Below, piece after piece: positions 1 to 5,573 of a DNA stretch of 8,022 nucleotides; the stretch's first letter is position 1; every line of letters starts with the position of its first letter. The translations under genes were made by a program, and so were the position numbers. Source of the stretch: an uncultured Oscillospiraceae bacterium (GTDB lineage Bacteria > Bacillota > Clostridia > Oscillospirales > Oscillospiraceae); NCBI GenBank assembly GCA_934591845.1, contig CAKTPO010000036.1, positions 1-8,022 of the forward strand, written 5' to 3'. The notes beneath the pieces are model-generated. The model was not told the DNA's origin, did no database searches, and saw only the letters and a program-made list of their open reading frames with translations.

Positions 1-149
1 AGGACACCCCTTGGGGGTATGAGCTTCCTGAAACCGGCGGGGCCGGGACGACTTCTTATACCGCAGGGGGCCTGGTGCTGATGTTCAGCGGGGCAGTCCT
101 ACTGTATATCCACAGCAAAGGCCGAAAGGAGGAGAAGGCATCTTCCTGA
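1..149 (+). CDS. LPXTG-anchored surface protein, C-terminal end (probable pilus tip/adhesin subunit), 5' truncated by window edge
   Basis: Only the last 48 codons are present; the reading frame starts at base 3 and stops at TGA 147-149. The fragment has a complete cell-wall sorting signal. LPETGG is encoded at 24-41, followed by a hydrophobic segment (about GGLVLMFSGAVLLYI) and a charged tail (HSKGRKEEKASS). A sortase cuts such a signal between Thr and Gly and joins the protein to a pilin lysine or to the cell wall. The domains that would define its function lie outside the window. Its position just upstream of the backbone pilin and two sortases fits the usual order of tip/adhesin subunit, backbone, sortase. 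That role is inferred from context; the sorting signal itself is seen directly. Confidence 0.85.
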   Translation, partial: DTPWGYELPETGGAGTTSYTAGGLVLMFSGAVLLYIHSKGRKEEKASS

Positions 150-231
150 GGCCAAGGAAAAAACCACCAGGCAAACCTATCAAAAAGGAAACAAACCCAA
201 CGCACATTGATGAAGGAGGAAGAAACAACCC
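150..231 (+). promoter_or_regulatory. T-poor leader and ribosome binding site of the backbone pilin gene
   Basis: This 82-nt gap contains only five T. It is rich in A and C and should have little secondary structure. It ends with AAGGAGG (213-219), a perfect anti-16S match, 12 nt before the ATG at 232; this spacing is on the long side. I see no convincing sigma-A promoter here, so the pilin is probably transcribed from a promoter further upstream. An unstructured leader would suit high expression of the most abundant subunit. Confidence 0.5.
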
Positions 232-1680
232 ATGAAAACCGCAAGAAAACTGACCAGCCTCCTGCTGGCCCTGCTCCTGGTCTTCGCCCTGGCCGCCACG
301 GCTGCCGCCGATGGGGACAACTACCCGGGCAAGATTACTGTGGATAATCCCAAAGACGGAACGACCTATATCGCCTACAAGATTTTTGATGTGGTCTATG
401 AAGAACCGACGACTACGGAACACTATTCTTACACCATCCAGAGGGACAGCGAGTGGTATAACACTGTCGATACCTATGCCACTAACAATACGAACAGCCT
501 GAAACTGACCCAGGTCAACGGTACTAATACTTATATCGTTGAAAAACTCGCTGATTTCAGTGCCCCTAGTTTCGCTAAAGCTTTGAAAGCGGCTGTTAAC
601 GAAAAGAACGGAAGGACACTGACCAAGGCGGAGGGTGCTAGTACTGCCAGTGCTGACAACCTCCCCCTGGGCTACTACTTCGTCACCAGCTCTACCGATG
701 CACTGTGCAACCTGACCACCACCGACTCCACCGTCACCATCCACGATAAGAACGACGTGCCCTTTAAGAAGGAAGGTATCAAAAAGAGAGACGTAGAAGT
801 AGGCAATGTCCTCGACTACACCATCACTGGCAAGGTGCCTGATACTACGGGATTTGACGAGTATACCTACGAAATCACCGATACCATGAGCGATGGATTG
901 ACTTTTAATGGGGATAGCCTTAAAGTAATGGTCGGAACTGAGAATGTGACCAACGACCCAAAATGCACCATTCTCAAAGGCACCGATGCTGCGCCCAGTA
1001 CGTTCAAGGTGACCATTAAGGTCAAGGACTGCAAAGTCGGCGAAGAAATCGTAGTTACTTATAACGCTACCGTTAATGAGAAAGCAGTAGCAGTAGTCTC
1101 AACAAACAATGCCGAGCTGATTTACAGCAATGATCCTACCAATAAGGAGAGCAAGGCCCACCAGCCCGCAGACGAACATAAAGTATACAGTGCCCAAATC
1201 GAAATCAACAAGTATTGGAAAGATAACGGACAGAACAAGGCCCTGGAGAATGTAGGATTCAAGCTGTACAAGAAAGTAACCTCTGAAGGTCAAGAAACAA
1301 TCAATTACTACAAGTACGATGAGACTACCCAAAAAGTCAGATGGGTCAACACCCTTGATGAAGGCTCGGAAGTAAAAACCGATGCTCAGGGCAAAGCCTA
1401 CTTTAAGGGCCTTGCCAACGACACCTACTACCTGGTAGAAACCACGACCCCCGCCGGTTACAATCCGTTGACCGGGCCTGAAACATTTACGGTAACGGGC
1501 AGCGAAACGGATACCAAGACTCTTACTGTTAGCAAAGATATTGAGAACAAAACCGGCGCGGTCCTGCCCTCCACCGGTGGTATGGGTACCACCGTCTTCT
1601 ATGTACTGGGTGCTGTCCTGGTCCTGGGGGCCGGGGTGCTGCTGGTTACCAAGAAGCGCATGAGCCGGAACGAGGGCTAA
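232..1680 (+). CDS. Backbone (major) pilin, isopeptide-forming fimbrial protein, LPSTG-anchored
   Basis: This is a 482-aa secreted pilin, a usual length for SpaA/FimA-type backbone subunits. A signal peptide covers about residues 1-26 (basic start, leucine-rich core, ATAAA before the mature end). The N-terminal domain runs to about 173. A second pilin backbone domain covers about 178-305 (KVPDTTGFDEYTYEITDT is typical), with K179/K180 and N300 as candidate isopeptide partners. A Cna-B-like domain covers about 322-440, with K327 and E403 (VETTTPAGY) as candidate partners. The C-terminus carries LPSTGG from 445, a hydrophobic stretch and the tail KKRMSRNEG. A class C sortase should polymerise it on the cell surface. 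No canonical YPK pilin motif is seen; K173, in HDKN at the end of the first domain, is the likely equivalent. The mature part has three cysteines (159, 245, 267). Codon use in the middle is more AT-rich than at the two ends or in neighbouring genes. The start is supported by AAGGAGG upstream and by the signal peptide. Confidence 0.93.
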   Translation: MKTARKLTSLLLALLLVFALAATAAADGDNYPGKITVDNPKDGTTYIAYKIFDVVYEEPTTTEHYSYTIQRDSEWYNTVDTYATNNTNSLKLTQVNGTNTYIVEKLADFSAPSFAKALKAAVNEKNGRTLTKAEGASTASADNLPLGYYFVTSSTDALCNLTTTDSTVTIHDKNDVPFKKEGIKKRDVEVGNVLDYTITGKVPDTTGFDEYTYEITDTMSDGLTFNGDSLKVMVGTENVTNDPKCTILKGTDAAPSTFKVTIKVKDCKVGEEIVVTYNATVNEKAVAVVSTNNAELIYSNDPTNKESKAHQPADEHKVYSAQIEINKYWKDNGQNKALENVGFKLYKKVTSEGQETINYYKYDETTQKVRWVNTLDEGSEVKTDAQGKAYFKGLANDTYYLVETTTPAGYNPLTGPETFTVTGSETDTKTLTVSKDIENKTGAVLPSTGGMGTTVFYVLGAVLVLGAGVLLVTKKRMSRNEG

Positions 1681-1728
1681 GCCGGGGCGCAGCCATTGGT
1701 TTTTCATTTCTTCTATTCCCTCAGAACC

Positions 1729-1757
1729 CGTGCCGGGGAGCATTCCTCCCCGGCACG
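1729..1757 (+). repeat. Perfect 12-bp inverted repeat (RNA hairpin) between backbone pilin and class C sortase genes
   Basis: CGTGCCGGGGAG (1729-1740) pairs base for base with CTCCCCGGCACG (1746-1757) around a 5-nt loop, CATTC. No T-run follows; the next bases are CAGCCACAAGGAG, which hold the ribosome binding site of the sortase. It is therefore not a standard intrinsic terminator. It more likely protects the 3' end of the abundant pilin message, marks an RNA processing site, or lowers sortase translation. The structure is seen directly and its role is inferred. Confidence 0.75.
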
Positions 1758-1778
1758 CAGCCACAAGGAGAACCCTGT

Positions 1779-2597
1779 ATGCGAAAACATTTGTCAACGG
1801 TGATTCTGGTTTTTCTATTGCTCATAGGGCTGTCCCTGTTGCTGTATCCCACCGTCAGTGACTACTGGAACTCCTTCCACCAGACCCGGGCCATTACCAC
1901 CTACGCCGAAAACGTGGCCGCCCTGGATAACACCAGCTATGAGGCCCTCTGGGAAGCCGCCCGGGCCTACAACCAGGAGCTGCTGGGCCGGAACAACGGC
2001 TATATCCTCTCCGAAGAACAGCAGGCGGAATATCAAAGCCTTTTGGACATCTCCGGCCAGGGGGTCATGGGGTATATCGAGATCCCGGAAATTGACGTAA
2101 GCCTGCCCATTTACCACGGCACCGAGGACTCGGTGTTACAGGTGGCCGTGGGCCATCTGGAATGGTCCAGCCTGCCGGTAGGGGGGGAGAGTACCCACTG
2201 TGTCCTCTCCGGCCACCGGGGTCTGCCCAGTGCCAAGCTCTTTACCAATCTGGACAGGCTTCGGGAGGGGAACATTTTCCTCCTGCGGGTGCTGGACGAG
2301 GTGCTGACCTATGAGGTAGACCAGATTTTGATCGTAGAACCCCAGGACACCGCCCCGCTGGAAATTGTAGAGGGCCAGGACTACTGCACCCTGGTGACCT
2401 GCACCCCCTACGGCATCAACAGCCACCGTCTGCTGGTCCGGGGCCATCGCATCGACAATCTGGAAGAAGTAAAAACCGTCCGGGTCACTGCCGATGCCGT
2501 CCAATTAGAGCCGATGCTGGTGGCCCCCATTGTGGCCATTCCCATTCTGCTTGTGCTGCTGGTACTGCTGCTGCTGCCCCGGCGCAGAAAGAAATAG
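1779..2597 (+). CDS. Class C sortase (pilus polymerase)
   Basis: This 272-aa membrane transpeptidase cleaves pilin LPXTG signals and joins subunits through isopeptide bonds to a pilin lysine. It has the class C layout: an N-terminal membrane segment (about 7-24), an extracellular sortase barrel, and a second C-terminal membrane segment (about 247-266) ending in RRRKK. Hallmark blocks are present: MGYIEIPEIDVSLPIYHG, then VLSGHRGLPSAKLF with catalytic H146, then TLVTCTPYGINSHRLLVRG with nucleophile C208 and R217. The lid region before the barrel (about 72-92) lacks the Asp-Pro-aromatic motif found in many class C sortases. The ATG at 1779 follows AAGGAG (1765-1770) with 8 nt spacing. It lies 98 nt after the backbone pilin gene and is followed at once by the minor pilin gene, whose ribosome binding site overlaps this stop codon. 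The class assignment is firm. The substrate is inferred from the neighbours. Confidence 0.95.
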   Translation: MRKHLSTVILVFLLLIGLSLLLYPTVSDYWNSFHQTRAITTYAENVAALDNTSYEALWEAARAYNQELLGRNNGYILSEEQQAEYQSLLDISGQGVMGYIEIPEIDVSLPIYHGTEDSVLQVAVGHLEWSSLPVGGESTHCVLSGHRGLPSAKLFTNLDRLREGNIFLLRVLDEVLTYEVDQILIVEPQDTAPLEIVEGQDYCTLVTCTPYGINSHRLLVRGHRIDNLEEVKTVRVTADAVQLEPMLVAPIVAIPILLVLLVLLLLPRRRKK

Positions 2598-2607
2598 GAG
2601 GTATGTT

Positions 2608-3294
2608 ATGAGAAAACGTCTGAGAAGTCTGCTTGCACTGCTGCTCCTGCTTGAACTTCCCCTGTCTGCCGCTGCCCACCCGGTGCCGGATGAACGAAAA
2701 GACGGCCATTGCAGCATTACCGTGACCATGACCTATCAGGAAAAAGCCCTCCCAGGCGGCACCCTGGCCCTTTATAAAGTAGGGGACGTGGTGGAGGAAG
2801 ACGGCAACTACTCCTTTGTCCCCGTGGCAGCCATCCGGCAGGATTTCCCCCAGTTTGGAGACATCCAATCCCCGGATTTGGCGCAGAAGCTTTCTAAACT
2901 GGAAAGCAAGCTGACCCCGGTGACCGCCCTCCCCCAAAAGGTGGGGGATAACGGCAAAGTGACCTTTGGGGAGCTTTCCTTTGGCCTGTATCTGGTGGTG
3001 CAGAAAACCGCCCCTGCCGGGTACGGCAAAACCGAGCCGTTTCTGGTGAGCCTGCCTTACCTTGAGGAGGGGGAATACCAGTATGACGTGGCCAGTCAGC
3101 CCAAAACCGACCTGGAACGGGACGTGACCACCAAGCCCACCACCAGCCCCACCACAAAACCCGCCTCCTCCTCTGGCGGGAAGCTGCCCCAGACCGGCCA
3201 GCTGTGGTGGCCGGTGCCGGTGCTGGCCTGCGGCGGGCTGGGCTGCATCGTGGTGGGTCTGATTCGGAAGCGGAGGGCCGGGGATGAAGACTGA
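2608..3294 (+). CDS. Minor (probably basal/anchor) pilin, LPQTG-anchored
   Basis: This is a 228-aa secreted surface protein. A signal peptide covers about residues 1-23 (MRKRLRS, leucine core, SAAA). One pilin-like domain follows (SITVTMTYQEKALPGGTLAL to GLYLVVQKTAPAGY), then a Thr/Pro/Ser-rich linker at about 173-190, LPQTG at 193-197, a membrane segment and the tail RKRRAGDED. The small size, single domain and place between two sortases fit a SpaB-like basal pilin that accepts the finished backbone polymer and is then fixed to the wall. K166, in SQPKTD just before the linker, is a candidate acceptor lysine. The conserved Cna-B-type glutamate position holds Q132, and no clear partner lysine is seen in the first strand, so an internal isopeptide bond is doubtful. 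The frame is open further upstream, but the start at 2608 is chosen because AGGAGG (2596-2601) precedes it by 6 nt and a clean signal peptide begins there. The basal role is inferred. Confidence 0.88.
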   Translation: MRKRLRSLLALLLLLELPLSAAAHPVPDERKDGHCSITVTMTYQEKALPGGTLALYKVGDVVEEDGNYSFVPVAAIRQDFPQFGDIQSPDLAQKLSKLESKLTPVTALPQKVGDNGKVTFGELSFGLYLVVQKTAPAGYGKTEPFLVSLPYLEEGEYQYDVASQPKTDLERDVTTKPTTSPTTKPASSSGGKLPQTGQLWWPVPVLACGGLGCIVVGLIRKRRAGDED

Positions 3295-3931
3295 CCCAGG
3301 AAGAATTTGGATCAATACGGGGCTGCTGCTGCTGACAGCGGCCCTGTTTCTGTGGGCCTACAACAGCCAGGAATCCCGCAGGGCCGGAGACTCCGCCCAG
3401 CAGGTCATTACAGAGCTGACCCAGTCCCTAACCCAGGAAACGGAAGCGGGGGTTGAACCGGAAGGCACAGAAGCCCCGGCGGTCAAAATGCCTGAATATT
3501 TGCTTGATGACCAGCGGGAGATGCCGGAAAAAACCATCGGTGGCCGGGACTATATCGGCGTGCTGAGCATTCCCTCTTTGGATTTGGAGCTGCCGGTACT
3601 GAGCCGGTGGAGCTACCCCAATCTGAAAGTGGCCCCCTGCCGCTATTCAGGCTCTTTATACCAGAATAACCTGATCATCTGCGCCCACAATTACGCCTCC
3701 CACTTTGGCAAGCTTAAAACCTTACAACCGGGGGACACCTTGCTCTTTACGGATATGGAAGACCAGGTGGTCACCTTTCAGATGGTGGAGCGGGAGACTC
3801 TGGAACCGGATGACGAAGAAGCCATGACCACCGGCGACTGGCACCTGACCCTATTCACCTGCACCCCCGGGGGCCAGACCCGTGTCACCGTCCGCTTTGA
3901 ACGGGTAGAACCGGGCCACAGCCAGGAGTGA
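3284..3931 (+). CDS. Second sortase, not class C (probable pilus-anchoring sortase)
   Basis: This is a 215-aa sortase with one N-terminal membrane anchor (about 7-25), a long acidic and Thr/Glu-rich linker (about 28-75), and a catalytic barrel starting near DYIGVLSIPSLDLELPVL. The triad can be read: H135 (IICAHNYASHFG), C193 (TLFTCTPGGQTRV) and R200. It has no C-terminal membrane segment and lacks the TPYGINSHRLLVRG block of class C, so it is a different type. I do not assign it to a class with confidence (class D-like or an unclassified gut Firmicutes group are possible). Its start overlaps the minor pilin gene by 11 nt, with GGAGG at 3272-3276, so the two are probably translationally coupled. 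The likely task is wall attachment of the LPQTG pilin and the pilus joined to it; this is inferred from linkage only. Confidence 0.9.
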   Translation: MKTDPGRIWINTGLLLLTAALFLWAYNSQESRRAGDSAQQVITELTQSLTQETEAGVEPEGTEAPAVKMPEYLLDDQREMPEKTIGGRDYIGVLSIPSLDLELPVLSRWSYPNLKVAPCRYSGSLYQNNLIICAHNYASHFGKLKTLQPGDTLLFTDMEDQVVTFQMVERETLEPDDEEAMTTGDWHLTLFTCTPGGQTRVTVRFERVEPGHSQE

Positions 3932-3967
3932 GACATGCCGAAATACCCAATTGGCAGGGAATGAGAA

Positions 3968-3989
3968 AAGCCGAGGGTGGTTTCTTTTT
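3968..3989 (+). terminator. Weak possible terminator at the end of the pilus locus
   Basis: AAGCC (3968-3972) can pair with GGTTT (3979-3983, one G-U pair) around a 6-nt loop, followed by C and five T (3985-3989). The stem is short, so this is only a tentative candidate. No stronger terminator is visible between the second sortase and the purF promoter. Confidence 0.25.
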
Positions 3990-4019
3990 ACAAAAATTTT
4001 CCCCAGGGCCATCCCGGGT

Positions 4020-4048
4020 TTGACATGGGCCGGGAATCGTGGTAGAAT
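4020..4048 (+). promoter_or_regulatory. Sigma-A-type promoter of the purF-carA-carB operon
   Basis: The -35 box TTGACA (4020-4025) matches consensus. A 17-bp spacer leads to the -10 box TAGAAT (4043-4048), one base from TATAAT. Transcription would start near 4054-4056, giving a leader of about 80 nt before purF. No PurBox-like CCGAAC motif was found near it. This is the clearest promoter in the window. Confidence 0.8.
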
Positions 4049-4061
4049 CACCGGGAAAAGC

Positions 4062-4116
4062 AAGGACGCTTCTTTGGGTGGAGAACTGTCTCCGCCTGAA
4101 TGGGCGTTCTTTTTTT
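4062..4116 (+). promoter_or_regulatory. Leader hairpin plus U7, terminator-like attenuator upstream of purF
   Basis: An outer helix pairs AAGGACGC (4062-4069) with GCGTTCTT (4104-4111, one G-U pair). An inner hairpin pairs GGTGGAG (4077-4083) with CTCCGCC (4090-4096, one T-G pair) around AACTGT. TTC (4070-4072) can also pair with GAA (4098-4100). Seven T (4110-4116) follow. This is an intrinsic-terminator shape placed between the promoter and the purF ribosome binding site (GGGGGAG, 4124-4130). Only about 7 nt of transcript precede it, too little for a separate aptamer. It may be a protein- or ligand-controlled attenuator, or a terminator read through at some fixed rate. It matches no riboswitch class I can name. 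Confidence 0.6.
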
Positions 4117-4133
4117 GCGTAAAGGGGGAGCCT

Positions 4134-5573
4134 ATGAGAGAACTACATGAGGAATGCGGGGTATTCGGTGCCTGGTCGCCGGAGCCCCAAAATATGGCGG
4201 ACCTGGCCTACTATGGGCTGTATGCCCTACAGCACCGAGGGCAGGAAAGCTGCGGCATCGTAGTCAACGATGACGGCGTATTCACCACCCACCGGGACTT
4301 GGGACAGGTGGGGGATGTGTTTACCCGGGAGGAACTGGGGAAGTTCCCCACAGGCACCATGGCCGTGGGCCATGTGCGCTACGGCACCACCGGGGCCACC
4401 AACCGGGCCAACTGTCAGCCCATCGTGGTAAACCACATGAAAGGAAAACTGGCCCTGGCCCACAACGGCAACCTGAGCAATGCCTATGAACTGCGAAGCA
4501 CCCTGGAGCTGGCCGGTGCCATTTTCCACGGCACCAGCGACACGGAGATCATTGCCTACATCATCACCCAGCAGCGGCTGAAAACCCCCTCTATTGAGGC
4601 GGCGGTAAGCATGGCCATGGGGCAGATGGAGGGGGCATTTTCCCTGGTGATGATGTCCTCGGCAAAATTAATTGCCGCCCGGGACCCCTGGGGGTTTAGG
4701 CCCCTTTGCTACGGCATCCGGCCCGACGGGACCTACATTGTGGCCTCGGAAAGCTGCGCTCTGGCAGCGGTGGGGGCCACGCTTCAACGGGACCTGCTGC
4801 CGGGGGAAATCCTCCTCATTGACGAAAAGGGCGTACACTCCAACAGTGTCCACTGCGGAACCCAGGCCCACAGGCCCTGTATTTTTGAGTATATCTACTT
4901 TGCAAGGCCCGATTCGGTGATTGACGGCATCAGCGTCCACGAAGCCCGCAAAAGGGCCGGGAAGCTCCTGGCAAGGCGGCACCCGGTGGAGGCGGACATT
5001 GTAGTAGGAGTCCCGGACTCCGGCATGGATGCGGCCCTGGGCTATGCAGAGGAATCCGGCATTCCCTTTGCCCTGGGGTTTATCAAAAACAAGTATATTG
5101 GCCGCACCTTTATTTCCCCCGGCCAGGGGCAGAGACTGGACAAGGTGCGCATCAAGCTCAGCCCTATTGGGGCGGCGGTCAGGGGGAAACGGGTGGTGCT
5201 GATCGATGACTCCATCGTCCGGGGTACCACCAGCGGACAGATCGTGACCCTCTTGCGGGAGGCAGGGGCCAGGGAAATCCATCTGCGGGTCTCCGCACCG
5301 CCTTTCCGGAATCCCTGCTACTACGGCACGGATATTGACTCCCGGGACAAGCTGATCGCCTGCCGGTATTCCGTTCCGGAAATCTGCAAATTTGTCGGGG
5401 CGGACAGCCTGGGGTATCTGGAATTGGAGGACCTGGCGGAGATGATCGGCTCCAAAGAATTCTGCCATGCCTGCTTTAGCGGGGAGTACCCCACGGGTAT
5501 CCCCACCCATACGGAAAAAGACCGATTTGAGGGAAAGCTTTCCCAAAGGAGGACGGAACATGAGAACAATTGA
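4134..5573 (+). CDS. purF: Amidophosphoribosyltransferase (glutamine PRPP amidotransferase)
   Basis: This 479-aa cytoplasmic enzyme catalyses the first committed step of purine synthesis: PRPP plus glutamine gives 5-phosphoribosylamine. A 7-residue propeptide (MRELHEE) precedes the N-terminal nucleophile C8 (ECGVFG), which must be exposed by cleavage. The Ntn glutaminase domain covers about 8-240 (ALQHRGQESCGI, GHVRYGTTG, LAHNGNL, RDPWGFRPLCYG). The phosphoribosyltransferase domain has the PRPP loop VVLIDDSIVRGTTSG at 354-368. C249, C395, C444 and C447 (CHAC) match the four ligands of the structural [4Fe-4S] cluster in the Bacillus-type enzyme, so this is the oxygen-sensitive form. The frame is open further upstream, but the ATG at 4134 is chosen because GGGGGAG lies just before it and because the propeptide and C8 fit from there. 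Its own promoter and leader hairpin lie upstream. Its end overlaps carA by 14 nt. Confidence 0.97.
   Translation: MRELHEECGVFGAWSPEPQNMADLAYYGLYALQHRGQESCGIVVNDDGVFTTHRDLGQVGDVFTREELGKFPTGTMAVGHVRYGTTGATNRANCQPIVVNHMKGKLALAHNGNLSNAYELRSTLELAGAIFHGTSDTEIIAYIITQQRLKTPSIEAAVSMAMGQMEGAFSLVMMSSAKLIAARDPWGFRPLCYGIRPDGTYIVASESCALAAVGATLQRDLLPGEILLIDEKGVHSNSVHCGTQAHRPCIFEYIYFARPDSVIDGISVHEARKRAGKLLARRHPVEADIVVGVPDSGMDAALGYAEESGIPFALGFIKNKYIGRTFISPGQGQRLDKVRIKLSPIGAAVRGKRVVLIDDSIVRGTTSGQIVTLLREAGAREIHLRVSAPPFRNPCYYGTDIDSRDKLIACRYSVPEICKFVGADSLGYLELEDLAEMIGSKEFCHACFSGEYPTGIPTHTEKDRFEGKLSQRRTEHENN

Noticed and set aside
1675..1704. Terminator just after the backbone pilin (GGCT/AGCC stem near TTTTT at 1700-1704)
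   Set aside because: The stem is only 4 bp with a large loop, and the T-run does not follow it directly.
2530..2607. Upstream extension of the minor pilin frame into the sortase gene
   Set aside because: The added residues are a cysteine-rich shadow of the sortase membrane segment. The start at 2608 has a perfect ribosome binding site and a signal peptide.
4006..4031. Imperfect inverted repeat around the -35 box (GGCCAT and ATGGGCC) as an operator
   Set aside because: The arms need a bulge to pair and are short and GC-rich; chance is likely in this sequence.
4062..4116. PyrR binding loop, PRPP/ppGpp riboswitch or purine riboswitch in the purF leader
   Set aside because: The loop does not match the PyrR consensus as I recall it, the leader is too short for the PRPP/ppGpp class, and the conserved loops of purine riboswitches are absent.
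3951..4133. Upstream extension of the purF frame
   Set aside because: It would run across the promoter and leader hairpin. The ATG at 4134 gives a normal propeptide and N-terminal cysteine.
5467..5559. Upstream extension of the carA frame inside purF
   Set aside because: The ATG at 5560 has AAAGGAGG at the right distance and matches the usual CarA N-terminus.
4668..5561. Long open frame on the minus strand (about 297 codons) across purF
   Set aside because: It is antisense to purF, has no family-like motifs, and is explained by the codon bias of purF.
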